DNA of 7,248 nucleotides, from contig JADGAE010000088.1 in assembly GCA_015232165.1 (NCBI GenBank), positions 1 through 7,248 on the forward strand, given 5' to 3'. This DNA comes from Nitrospirota bacterium. Its GTDB lineage: Bacteria > Nitrospirota > Thermodesulfovibrionia > Thermodesulfovibrionales > Magnetobacteriaceae. Of this stretch, positions 1-6,292 are shown one piece after another; the stretch's first letter is position 1; every line of letters begins with the position of its first letter. The notes beneath the pieces were generated by a model. The model had not been told where the DNA came from. It saw only the letters and a list, made by a program, of their open reading frames with translations, and made no database searches. Both the position numbers and the translations under genes were made by a program.

Positions 1-97
1 ATGACAATAATAGCCTTTTCCTAAGTGTGTCATTCCTGTGTAAACAGGAATCCATAAAGCGTAAAAACATAGTTACCCTGAAATATAAAGAGGATAC
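1..97. repeat. Right part of a miniature inverted-repeat element (terminus type A)
   Basis: The last 26 bases (72-97) are the reverse complement of the left end of the complete element at 3026-3172, matching at 23 of 26 positions. The outer part reads GTATCCTCTT inward from position 97, followed by an AT-rich stretch and the inner block CAGGGTAAC. The left end lies outside the window. The following 8 bases, GTTTTTTT (98-105), would be the target duplication if it is 8 bp as in the related copies; the partner copy cannot be seen. The interior carries a GTCATTCC...GGAATCC hairpin, as does the element at 4694-4935. Seen: the terminus match. Inferred: that this is a mobile element. Confidence 0.6.
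29..53. repeat. dRS3-like short palindromic repeat
   Basis: GTCATTCC and GGAATCC bound a hairpin with a 7-bp stem, ATTCCTG/CAGGAAT (32-38 with 45-51), and a 6-base loop. The unit belongs with 4818-4841, which has the same outer bases and a GC-richer stem. It sits inside the partial element at 1-97. Confidence 0.6.
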
Positions 98-104
98 GTT
101 TTTT

Positions 105-2828
105 TCATATGGCAGCCATTTTTTCCCGGAGTGCGGCAACTATGAGCCGGTAACTGTCTTTGCTGCCGGATTGTGTGAAGTCAGCCGGGTACAAGGGTTT
201 GCCGATTGTGAGGGTGACCTTGCTCCTTCGCGGCAGATACGTCCCACGGGGCAGGGCCTCATAAGTGCCGCCTATGCGCAGCGGGATGAGCGGGACTCCA
301 CATTCGATGGCAAGCGTTCCAACACCCTTCTTTAACGGCAACAGGCTGCCATCTAGCGAGCGTCCACCCTCGGGGAATATGCACATACTATAGCCCTCTC
401 TCAACAGATACGCCGAAAGCGTCAATGCCCTGGTCAACTGCAGGTCGGGATTTATGGGGATTACGTGCGCCAGACGGGCAAACTTAATTCCCGAGGGCGA
501 CCTGAAAAACTCCTCCGCACCCTGAAAGTACAACTTGTCAAACACCTCTAACGGTAACATGGCAGCCACGACAAAGGCATCAAGATAACTTACGTGGTTT
601 GGACAAAGTATGTAGGGCGGAGGGATGAGATTATCCAGACCCTTGAGTCTTGCCCCGTAAACGGAATGAAAGAACAGCCTCAGAGACCTTATCCCAATGG
701 AGGCCGATAACGAGCGCCTGTCCGTAAGACCCAGGGCGTTGATGTCCGCCTCTGAGGGCTGTTTGGTCAACACGCTGATTACATACCCGGCATCCTCTGT
801 GGGGGTGCTCAACGTAATCCGGTCTGTTATATCTCCACCGCCGGAGACCGTCTCCAGGCAACGCCTGACCCCGTCGATCAACTCCTGGACGGTGTGCAGG
901 TTGGCAGCCACGTCATCGGAGACATGTATCTGAAACAGGTTCTCCAACGCGGCAATAAGCTCCAGACGCTTCAGGGAATCAAACCCGAGGTCCAACTCAA
1001 CGTTGTCGGCAATGGAGGGCATGTCCTCAAGCTCACCGACACGCTTGACGACCTCCATGACCCGGACGCTCAAGGCGTCAGTTGGCTCTACTTCTTTATG
1101 TGTTGTCTCCGAGGTCTTGTTTGCATGGATCATGTCCGCAACAAGGAAGCGCTGCAGCTTGCCAAGTCGCGTCTTTGGCAGTGGCTCTGTACTCAATACG
1201 AAACCGCTGAGTCTCATGTATGGTGGCAGGTGCTGTGATATCCTGTTTGTCTCCCACCTCAGATACTCATTAATGTTTAAGACCTGCATCTCTTTGGCCG
1301 CGTCAATGTCGGGTACGATGATGGCGCGTAGCATCTTTGTGTCCTTGCTAAATACACATATCTCCTTCACTATCGGGATGGCGGCATAGCGTCGTTCCAC
1401 GTCTTCGGGATAGACGTTCTTGCCGGAGCTTAGGACGATGACGTCCTTTTCCCTGCCCGTTATGTAGAGATAGCCTTCATTGTCGAGATAGCCCACATCG
1501 CCGGTGTGAAACCAGTCATCGGTAAACACCTTGGCGGTCTCCTGCGGGTTTTCGTAGTATCCGCTAAAGACCATTCTGCCGCGGATGAGGATTTCACCTT
1601 CCAACGGTGATTGACCCTGCTGTTGATCTGTTACTGGTGCTGGTGCGATCTTTATCTCAACGCCCGGCAGGGGTTTGCCTGCTGAACCGACCTTGCGCTG
1701 GTTTGGCGGGTTAAACGTAACCACGGGAGAGGTCTCCGTAAGGCCATAGCCCTCCAGCACGGTAAAGCCATAGGCCTCAAGTGCCGTCATGACCTCGGGG
1801 GCGAGCTTGGCCCCGCCACTGGCCATGAATCTAAATCCTGGTCCAAACTGCTCATGGATTGGTTTAAATATCGTCTTGCCGATGTTTATGTCCCTCTTAA
1901 GGCGCAGGTTGGATGATAGCCCCGTCAACTTGGCCATAACCGCCCTTACGGGTAGTGGTCGGGCATTTATCTTGCCCTCGATGCCCTTAAGGAGCATCTC
2001 CAACAGACGTGGTACGGCGATGAGTATCGTGACCCCCTGTTCCCTGATAGACCTGATCAGGTCGGCACCCTTTAGCCCTATGGGATAGGTGATGGTGGCA
2101 CCGCAGGTCATCGGCATAATAAAGTTGCCCATAAACGGGTATGTGTGGTGCAGGGGCAGGACTGACAAGAGGTTGTCGTCCTCGCTGATGATCCTGGCAT
2201 CGTGCAGGGCATCGGCGTCAGTGCAGAAGTTGCCGTGTGTGAGCATCACCCCCTTGGGGTGTCCCGTTGTGCCGGAGGTGTATATGATGGATGCGACGTC
2301 TTGAGCGTCGGCTTTATATGTGTCTTTTAGGGTATCGTAAGTGCCTGGGGCATCCTGACTGCCCCAGGCTGAGAGAAACTCACCGGAGTCAAAGCGCAGT
2401 ATCGTCATGCCCTTTGTCGTCTCTTGGGGCGTGTCTTGGATAACGTCCTGGTTTGTGGGCAGCTCTGCCGCGGCGATCCTGGGATATACATATTGGCTGC
2501 ACAAGGTCAGGGTCGGTTTACAGCTCTTGAGTATGTTGGTTATCTCCGCAGCGCCCATCTCGGAATCGATGGGAACGACCACCGCCCCAAGGGCTACAAC
2601 GGCCATGTAGGAGGCACACCACTGGGGCATGTTCTCTGCACATATAGCAACGTTGTCGGCCTTGCCCACACCCATGTCGCTAAAGAGTCTGGCCAATCGG
2701 AGGGTCCTGCTGTGGAAGTCCTCATAAGTGATGCCATGCCATTTGCCATCCTTGTAGAAGTTAAAGGCGATCTTTTGGCCAAGCCTGCCGACCGTGTTGT
2801 TAAGTCTGTCAAACAATGAATTATTCAT
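105..2828 (-). CDS. Fused acyl-CoA/acyl-ACP synthetase, acyl carrier domain and PlsC-type acyltransferase
   Basis: 907 residues with three domains in order. Residues ~1-570 are an AMP-forming fatty-acid ligase: P-loop YTSGTTGHPKG at 183-193, GYGLTETSP near 360, WFHTGD, GREKDVIV, and the C-terminal lysine K557 in PKTRLGKLQRF. Residues ~590-660 are an acyl carrier domain with phosphopantetheine serine S618 in LGFDSLKRLEL. Residues ~720-890 are a PlsC/LPLAT acyltransferase with NHVSYLD (H745, D750) and FPEGGRS (820-824). All key residues are present. From family knowledge, it should activate a fatty acid with ATP, could load it on its own carrier arm, and transfer it to a lysophospholipid or glycerol phosphate at the inner membrane, as in Aas-like enzymes; substrate is inferred. 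The ATG at 2828 is chosen because GGAG (2836-2839) lies 7 bases ahead. A TTG nine codons upstream lacks such a site. The start overlaps the stop of the 26-codon ORF at 2825-2905. Confidence 0.93.
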   Translation of the reverse strand: MNNSLFDRLNNTVGRLGQKIAFNFYKDGKWHGITYEDFHSRTLRLARLFSDMGVGKADNVAICAENMPQWCASYMAVVALGAVVVPIDSEMGAAEITNILKSCKPTLTLCSQYVYPRIAAAELPTNQDVIQDTPQETTKGMTILRFDSGEFLSAWGSQDAPGTYDTLKDTYKADAQDVASIIYTSGTTGHPKGVMLTHGNFCTDADALHDARIISEDDNLLSVLPLHHTYPFMGNFIMPMTCGATITYPIGLKGADLIRSIREQGVTILIAVPRLLEMLLKGIEGKINARPLPVRAVMAKLTGLSSNLRLKRDINIGKTIFKPIHEQFGPGFRFMASGGAKLAPEVMTALEAYGFTVLEGYGLTETSPVVTFNPPNQRKVGSAGKPLPGVEIKIAPAPVTDQQQGQSPLEGEILIRGRMVFSGYYENPQETAKVFTDDWFHTGDVGYLDNEGYLYITGREKDVIVLSSGKNVYPEDVERRYAAIPIVKEICVFSKDTKMLRAIIVPDIDAAKEMQVLNINEYLRWETNRISQHLPPYMRLSGFVLSTEPLPKTRLGKLQRFLVADMIHANKTSETTHKEVEPTDALSVRVMEVVKRVGELEDMPSIADNVELDLGFDSLKRLELIAALENLFQIHVSDDVAANLHTVQELIDGVRRCLETVSGGGDITDRITLSTPTEDAGYVISVLTKQPSEADINALGLTDRRSLSASIGIRSLRLFFHSVYGARLKGLDNLIPPPYILCPNHVSYLDAFVVAAMLPLEVFDKLYFQGAEEFFRSPSGIKFARLAHVIPINPDLQLTRALTLSAYLLREGYSMCIFPEGGRSLDGSLLPLKKGVGTLAIECGVPLIPLRIGGTYEALPRGTYLPRRSKVTLTIGKPLYPADFTQSGSKDSYRLIVAALREKMAAI

Positions 2829-2905
2829 ATAGATACTCCAATCTCTTTCTCCCAAACCAAGCCGCCGTCGTCTCTAAGATTTTCCACCCTTCCAAGTACT
2901 TCCAT
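2825..2905 (-). CDS. Possible 26-residue leader ORF overlapping the synthetase start (ATGA)
   Basis: An ATG at 2905 opens 26 codons beginning MEVLGRVENLRDDGG. The TGA shares the ATGA overlap with the ATG of the large synthetase gene, and the synthetase ribosome site GGAG lies inside this ORF. An in-frame stop lies six codons upstream, so as it stands it is not the tail of an open longer gene. Only a weak purine stretch (GAGAGG) precedes the ATG. The overlap suggests translational coupling. The alternatives are a remnant of a decayed gene or a chance ORF. No family is recognised. Confidence 0.3.
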   Translation of the reverse strand: MEVLGRVENLRDDGGLVWEKEIGVSI

Positions 2906-2992
2906 AACAGACAGAACCTCTCATGCTATTTTACGGATAGTTTAATTCATAAGGAATAAAGAAATCAACAGCCAGATTAGGGCTACTTCCCA

Positions 2993-3017
2993 GTTTAGGG
3001 CAATATAAAGAGGATAC
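2993..3017. repeat. Solitary element terminus (type A)
   Basis: The last 16 bases, AATATAAAGAGGATAC (3002-3017), are identical to 82-97, the end of the element at the window start. They also form an inverted repeat with 3026-3041 (15 of 16 pairs) around the 8 bases GATTTTTT. The inner part, GTTTAGGG, only loosely resembles the expected GTTACCCT. No matching left end is visible in the preceding 190 bases, so this looks like a leftover end next to the complete copy. Confidence 0.5.
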
Positions 3018-3025
3018 GATTTTTT

Positions 3026-3172
3026 GTATCTTCTTTATATTTCATGGTAAAGGAAAAAAGGAGGGCGGCTCCGCCCGCACAGCGGGTGTTGCCGCACCCC
3101 CTCCTCAGACCTCCCCTGCAAGGGGGCCGGCCCCCTTGACCACATTTTTACCATTCTTTTTTAAGAGGATAC
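3026..3172. mobile_element. Complete 147-bp MITE-like element, terminus type A, GC-rich core
   Basis: The ends are GTATCTTCTT...CATGGTAAA (3026-3051) and the inverse TTTACCATT...AAGAGGATAC (3147-3172). They pair over an outer block of 10 bases (9 match) and an inner block of 8 (all match), separated by 8 unmatched AT-rich bases. The element is flanked by the direct repeat GATTTTTT at 3018-3025 and 3173-3180, an 8-bp target duplication. The interior holds GGGCGG-CT-CCGCCC (3063-3076), then CTCAGACC, then a perfect 20-base palindrome (3119-3138), then TTGACC. The same order of parts is found in the element at 6869-7013. It has no coding capacity, so it is non-autonomous. The T-rich target weakens the duplication slightly. 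Confidence 0.75.
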
Positions 3173-3292
3173 GATTTTTTTCTGAAATGTAAGCTATATG
3201 TAAGTGAGTGTCTTATACAATATTCTTTTATCTAATGTTGGCGATGTTACATAAAGCGAAAACAGGTAGTGTATGAAATATGATTACACGTA

Positions 3293-3485
3293 TATAGCGC
3301 GTTTAGATTGGATTAACTACAAAATTCACGGCACTTTAATGGGGTCAAGGGGACTCTTCGTGGCGGGGGCGCCTCGCCCCTCCCCTTGTGAGGTGGGTCT
3401 GAGGGAGCCAGGAGCGTCCTGGAGCGCCAAGAAGGCAAAGCCCTCCATTCTTTCTTTGTATTGCACCCAATAGAAATGCGCTATA
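3293..3485. mobile_element. Complete 193-bp MITE-like element, terminus type C, GC-rich core
   Basis: The terminal inverted repeats start TATAGCGC at 3293 and at 3485 on the other strand. They match at 16 of 19 positions through ATTGG. The 6-bp direct repeat CACGTA flanks the element (3287-3292 and 3486-3491); if the right boundary is moved by two bases the duplication becomes TACACGTA. The interior (3339-3407) is the GC-rich core seen in the 3026 and 6869 elements, in the opposite orientation: ATGGGGTCAAGGGGAC, then CCCCTTG, then GGTCTGAGGG. A perfect 6-bp stem, CCAGGA-GCG-TCCTGG, follows at 3408-3422. The first ~79 bases recur inverted at 4573-4652. It has no coding capacity. Confidence 0.72.
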
Positions 3486-3548
3486 CACGTATGAAAGGAT
3501 TTACTGGAGAAACGGATTTAAGCCATGGAAGGTTTTTTGCCAAATCTA

Positions 3549-3583
3549 TGGAATCAATTCCTTAATGCATGGAATACATTCCA
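3549..3583. promoter_or_regulatory. Paired palindromes upstream of cas6, operator-like
   Basis: TGGAATCAATTCC (3549-3561) and TGGAATACATTCCA (3570-3583) are two near-identical palindromes of the form TGGAATNNATTCC. They begin 21 bases apart, two helical turns, and lie 110-145 bases before the cas6 start. This layout suits a dimeric regulator binding twice on one face of the helix. The regulator is unknown. No good sigma70 boxes were found near the sites; the best, TTAAGA-17-TTTATA at 3606-3634, is poor. Confidence 0.3.
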
Positions 3584-3692
3584 TATGTATGTTATAAGAC
3601 AAAAATTAAGACTGTGTTTTTTCGCCGCTTTATACGTTTAAGTCAAATGGTATGAAAATTGACTAATAAGCACAGACTTAAAGGAGTTAAAT

Positions 3693-4457
3693 GTGAGAAT
3701 AAGAATTGTCCTATATAACAAGATTGCAAATGCCAGTATCCCGATAAATTATAACCATTTTCTGGCATCAGCAATCTACAAGATCCTGAGAGAGCACTCT
3801 CTTGGTACCCCGCCCTTGTCATTTGACAGGGCAAGGCGGGAGGCACGAATGCGTTTTAGGATGTTTACGTTTTCGCACCTCAATTTTGACAACTATCGTA
3901 TAGAAAAAGATAGGATAAGCTTTGACGAGGGGCATATCCAATGGTACATATCGTCGCCGGTGAGTGACTTCCTGATTGAATTTGCTCAACGGACTATTAA
4001 ACTCGATACGTTGTTGCTTGCTGGTGTGAGGTTTGATATTGTCAAGATCGAGGTCTTAAAGGAAGTTCATTTCTCCAGTGATATGGAATTTACGGCCCTC
4101 TCCCCCATCACCGTATCAACCAACAGCGCCAGCGGAAATCCCTCCCCCCACTACCTGAGATACACCGAAGTGGGGTTTGCAAAGGCCGTCAGAGACAATC
4201 TGATAAAGAAGCACATGATCATACACAACGCCAGACCAAAAGACGATAACCTGTCATTTACCTTTGACCAGGAGTATGTAAGAAAAAGGGACGGCAAGAT
4301 ACAGAAAAAGATCAGCTTCCTGAGTATGGAAATAATAGGGTTCATCGCCCCTTTCAAGGTCAAGGGCAGCCCCGAACTCATCAGGATCGGTTACGATGCA
4401 GGCTTTGGTGAAAAGGGAAACATGGGTTTTGGCATGGTAAAGGAAATTAAAAAATAA
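3693..4457 (+). CDS. cas6: CRISPR-associated endoribonuclease Cas6
   Basis: 254 residues, usual size for the family. The N-terminus (MRIRIVLYNK...IPINYNHFLASAIYKIL) has the Cas6 RAMP pattern, with H22 and H35 as candidate catalytic histidines. FRMFTFSHLNF follows near residues 56-66. The C-terminus carries the glycine-rich RAMP loop GFGEKGNMGFGM at 237-248. From family knowledge, Cas6 cuts the CRISPR transcript within each repeat to give crRNAs for class 1 effector complexes. The start is GTG, with AAGGAG at 3681-3686 six bases ahead; the ATG two bases earlier runs straight into TGA. No other cas gene or CRISPR array is seen within 3.5 kb on either side, so it stands alone here. Inverted copies of an ~80-bp sequence flank it (3292-3371 and 4573-4653). 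It may serve arrays elsewhere in the genome. Confidence 0.9.
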   Translation: MRIRIVLYNKIANASIPINYNHFLASAIYKILREHSLGTPPLSFDRARREARMRFRMFTFSHLNFDNYRIEKDRISFDEGHIQWYISSPVSDFLIEFAQRTIKLDTLLLAGVRFDIVKIEVLKEVHFSSDMEFTALSPITVSTNSASGNPSPHYLRYTEVGFAKAVRDNLIKKHMIIHNARPKDDNLSFTFDQEYVRKRDGKIQKKISFLSMEIIGFIAPFKVKGSPELIRIGYDAGFGEKGNMGFGMVKEIKK

Positions 4458-4508
4458 TTCCCACAGATTTTTTTAACCGGACAAACACCACGAGCACTTC
4501 TTAGGTAA

Positions 4509-4529
4509 TTGCCCTACCGCCCAGGGCAA
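4509..4529. repeat. Hairpin downstream of cas6
   Basis: TTGCCCT (4509-4515) pairs perfectly with AGGGCAA (4523-4529) around a 7-base loop, about 50 bases after the cas6 stop. No T-run follows directly (CCTCATTTT), so an intrinsic terminator is doubtful. It may be another small repeat. Confidence 0.3.
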
Positions 4530-4572
4530 CCTCATTTTGCCGGAAGAAACCCTCATGAACAGGAGTAATATT

Positions 4573-4652
4573 CGCCCCCGCCACGAAGAAGTCCCCTTGA
4601 CTCCATTAAAATGCCGTGTATTTTGTAGTTAATCAAATCTAAACGCGCTATA
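4573..4652. repeat. Truncated inverted copy of the type C element
   Basis: Read on the minus strand from 4652, this repeats the left end of the 3293-3485 element for about 79 bases: TATAGCGCGTTTAGATT, then AACTACAAAAT, then GTCAAGGGGACT, then CGTGGCGGGGGCG. There are about five substitutions and one inserted base. Similarity stops at 4573, where the rest of the core and the second terminus are missing. No duplicated target is visible around 4652. With 3293 it forms a pair of outward-facing ends enclosing cas6. Confidence 0.75.
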
Positions 4653-4731
4653 TGCAACGAGATCATTTCGTATGGAGTTTAGACAAGGCAATTGGGTGCA
4701 TAAGAAAGTGGTGGGTAATGGATTCCTGCTT

Positions 4732-4790
4732 GCCCCTGTTCAAGCCAGGGGCAGGCTGTGGAATGACCCCTGTTCGAGCCAGGGGCAGGC
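4732..4790. repeat. Two tandem 25-base hairpin repeats
   Basis: 4732-4756 and 4766-4790 match at 23 of 25 positions, 34 bases apart. Each folds as CCCCTG...CAGGGG around a 7-base loop (TTCAAGC or TTCGAGC) and ends in CAGGC. The first copy lies between GGATTCC (4720-4726) and GGAATGAC (4760-4767), the reverse-complement boundaries of the dRS3-like unit, so it resembles that repeat with an enlarged loop. Confidence 0.65.
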
Positions 4791-4817
4791 ACATATGGGC
4801 GCAAAATGCCATTTCCT

Positions 4818-4841
4818 GTCATTCCCGCGAAAGCGGGAATC
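4818..4841. repeat. dRS3-like palindromic repeat with GAAA loop
   Basis: GTCATTCCCGC-GAAA-GCGGGAATC forms a perfect 8-bp stem (4821-4828 with 4833-4840) closed by a GAAA tetraloop. It fits the ATTCCC-N8-GGGAAT pattern of the neisserial dRS3 repeat, known there as an attachment site for filamentous phage. Any such role here is inference. Confidence 0.7.
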
Positions 4842-4950
4842 TATTTTTAAAAACCGCATTTAATCTTGTTTTAAAAAAAGTGTAATGACAGATTAGACAA
4901 TAACTTCCGAATACCCACCCAAAATTTATGCACCCAGGCAATTCGTAACC

Positions 4951-4980
4951 TTGATATTATGATTCATTCTGTGATAAAAT
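4951..4980 (+). promoter_or_regulatory. Sigma70-type promoter of rodZ
   Basis: TTGATA (4951-4956) and TAAAAT (4975-4980) are separated by 18 bases, each box one base off consensus. The -10 box ends 66 bases before the rodZ start. The target duplication of the miniature element ends at 4943, leaving 7 bases to the -35 box. Confidence 0.6.
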
Positions 4981-5046
4981 CCATTATGAGTGGTTGGATA
5001 GATGTTATGTTTAACTTGAAAGGGTTAAGTGCAAGGGTGGTAAGGG

Positions 5047-5829
5047 GTGGCAACGGATATGATTGGTGAGTATCTCAGAGGTCTGCGCACACAGGCCAAT
5101 ATGTCGTTGAAGGATATAGCCATAAAGACAAGGGTACGGAGTGAGTATCTCGATGCCCTTGAGCAGGAACGGTTTGACAAGATTCCGGCAGAGATATACA
5201 TCAAGGGCTACATACGTGCGTATCTGAAGGCTGTTTCCGTAAATCCGGAGGAAGGGTTACGGATATATAACGATCAAATGCTGAAGTCCAGAGAGGCCGA
5301 CTTACGCATGCAAGAGCCGGAGAAAAAGTCCTTGCTACCGATAAGACCGTTGTTATACACGGCAATAGCGTTATTTGTAGTTGCAGTGGGGGTGTTTTTC
5401 TTTTATCAAAGACAGATGACTCCGGTGAGTGTAAAGAAGATGACGGGCACTATGATAAGTAAACACATTGTTGATAGCGACTTCAAAGACACACGACAGC
5501 CGGTCCTGCTCAAACCGGCCTTTGTCAAAGCGCCAAAACCGGCGGTAGCGCCCGTGTCCGTGCCCGTTACCTACCGTGATACAGACTTGTCATTCAAACA
5601 CAATCTGAGCCTGGAGGCGTTTGAGGCAACGTGGGTCAGCATCACCATAGACGGCAAAAACAAAAAGGCAATGACCCTCATGCCGGGAGATACAGCACAG
5701 TGGACAGGGGACGATAGTTTTAGTCTTAAGCTGGGTAATGCCGGAGGTGTGAAGGTGACGTTTGACGGCAAGGACCTTGGATTTCCCGGCCCTCGTGGCA
5801 GCGTCCTGACAGTCAACCTCCCCCGGTAG
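5047..5829 (+). CDS. rodZ: RodZ-like protein: Xre-type helix-turn-helix, one membrane span, DUF4115
   Basis: 260 residues. Residues ~6-75 form the RodZ-type helix-turn-helix (IGEYLRGLRTQANMSLKDIA, then YLDALEQERFDKIP, then YIKGYIRAYLKAV). Residues 102-120 are a single hydrophobic membrane span, preceded by a basic patch (EKK, R100). A proline-rich linker (about 152-175) leads to a C-terminal DUF4115 beta domain (~187-260, with ATWVSITIDG, MPGDTAQW and GNAGGVKVTFDG). In characterised bacteria RodZ links the MreB cytoskeleton to the wall-elongation machinery; its helix-turn-helix binds MreB rather than serving mainly in DNA binding. The start is GTG 5047, with AAGGG (5033-5037) nine bases ahead; ATG 5059 is an alternative that would drop four residues. 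It has its own promoter (4951-4980) and converges on the TRL gene, with no clear terminator between. mreB is not in the window, so the role rests on domain order. Confidence 0.88.
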   Translation: MATDMIGEYLRGLRTQANMSLKDIAIKTRVRSEYLDALEQERFDKIPAEIYIKGYIRAYLKAVSVNPEEGLRIYNDQMLKSREADLRMQEPEKKSLLPIRPLLYTAIALFVVAVGVFFFYQRQMTPVSVKKMTGTMISKHIVDSDFKDTRQPVLLKPAFVKAPKPAVAPVSVPVTYRDTDLSFKHNLSLEAFEATWVSITIDGKNKKAMTLMPGDTAQWTGDDSFSLKLGNAGGVKVTFDGKDLGFPGPRGSVLTVNLPR

Positions 5830-5893
5830 TTCCCCGTATTGCCGGGCCCACCACGGGCATTATAAGTCCAAAAGAGCAAGGAAGATGGCAGTG

Positions 5894-6220
5894 TTACTGC
5901 CCAACCACAACGGTACACTGTCTTGTATATACACCAAAGAAGCTCTGGCTATAGAGGTCTATGGTATATACACCGGTGATCCCTCCGTTTCTTATAGCGG
6001 CCTCAATACTGCCATCACCCATAGAGATTGCACCCAAGACGGAGTGTACACATGCAAGTCCGTTTCTATTGCCGCCGGCAAGGGGCCCCTTTGCTACAGG
6101 TATTGTGGTATAAGTCATGGCCCAACCAAACGGGCCATCACCCACAAACCCACAACCACTGACAACCACCGTAATAAGCAAAACGCAAACCACCGCCAAC
6201 CTTCTCGTACTCATGGGCAC
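5894..6220 (-). CDS. TRL-family lipoprotein
   Basis: 108 residues. Residues 1-22 form a lipoprotein signal: basic RR, hydrophobic LAVVCVLLITVVV, then lipobox VSGC with C23 as the lipidated cysteine. The mature part fits the small TRL-like family: KGPLAGGNRNGLACVHSVLG, then GDGSIEAAIRNGGIT, then YTIDLYSQSFFGVYT and the terminal TVVVG. The molecular function of this family is not established; an envelope location is inferred from the lipobox. The start is GTG 6220, because AGGAGGT (6228-6234) lies 7 bases ahead; the ATG at 6214 would have a 13-base gap. The gene lies 72 bases after the two-repeat protein gene on the same strand and is probably co-transcribed with it. Confidence 0.8.
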   Translation of the reverse strand: MPMSTRRLAVVCVLLITVVVSGCGFVGDGPFGWAMTYTTIPVAKGPLAGGNRNGLACVHSVLGAISMGDGSIEAAIRNGGITGVYTIDLYSQSFFGVYTRQCTVVVGQ

Positions 6221-6292
6221 AATCTCTACCTCCTTTTGGTAATCACGTCACAATTGTTGTTTCTGAAGCATTCTGGAAAAAAGGTGAAATCC

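Larger units (their letters stand above)
2829..3692. other. 864-base intergenic region packed with small repeats
   Basis: No protein gene is supported here apart from the short ORF at 2825-2905. The region contains a lone element terminus (2993-3017), two complete miniature elements (3026-3172 and 3293-3485) and paired palindromes (3549-3583), each listed separately. ORFs across the GC-rich cores read as repeat shadow. Bases 3181-3286 and 3584-3680 are AT-rich and show no structure I can name. I found no convincing sigma70 promoter for either flanking gene. Confidence 0.7.
4694..4935. mobile_element. Complete 242-bp MITE-like element, terminus type B, palindromic-repeat interior
   Basis: The left end is GGGTGCATAA-6-GGTGGGTA (4694-4717) and the right end is its inverse (4912-4935). 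Both blocks match fully, with six unmatched bases between. The 8-bp direct repeat AGGCAATT lies exactly outside both ends (4686-4693 and 4936-4943), a perfect target duplication. The terminus closely resembles that of the element at 6869-7013. The interior lacks the CTCAGACC core; it carries two tandem 25-base hairpin repeats (4732-4790) and a dRS3-like hairpin (4818-4841). The element ends 15 bases before the -35 box of the rodZ promoter. It has no coding capacity. Confidence 0.8.
4458..5046. other. 589-base intergenic region between cas6 and rodZ
   Basis: No protein gene is supported. Contents: a 7-bp hairpin (4509-4529), an inverted half-copy of the type C element (4573-4652), a complete type B element (4694-4935) and the rodZ promoter (4951-4980). 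ORFs crossing 4652-4885 run through inverted repeats and are not credible. Confidence 0.7.

Noticed and set aside
2829..2855. TTG start nine codons upstream for the synthetase
   Set aside because: No Shine-Dalgarno sequence at a suitable distance. The ATG at 2828 has GGAG with a 7-base gap and fits the family N-terminus.
3293..4652. A single composite transposon carrying cas6
   Set aside because: The bases outside the two outward ends (CACGTA and TGCAAC) do not match, the left copy has its own duplication and the right copy is truncated. Kept only as a finding about flanking repeats.
3000..5046. A CRISPR array next to cas6
   Set aside because: No 25-40 base repeat with regular unique spacers is present. 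The repeats here are inverted element ends or a single tandem pair.
5830..5893. Terminator between the convergent rodZ and TRL genes
   Set aside because: The GC-rich stretch gives only a 4-bp stem and no T-run follows on either strand.
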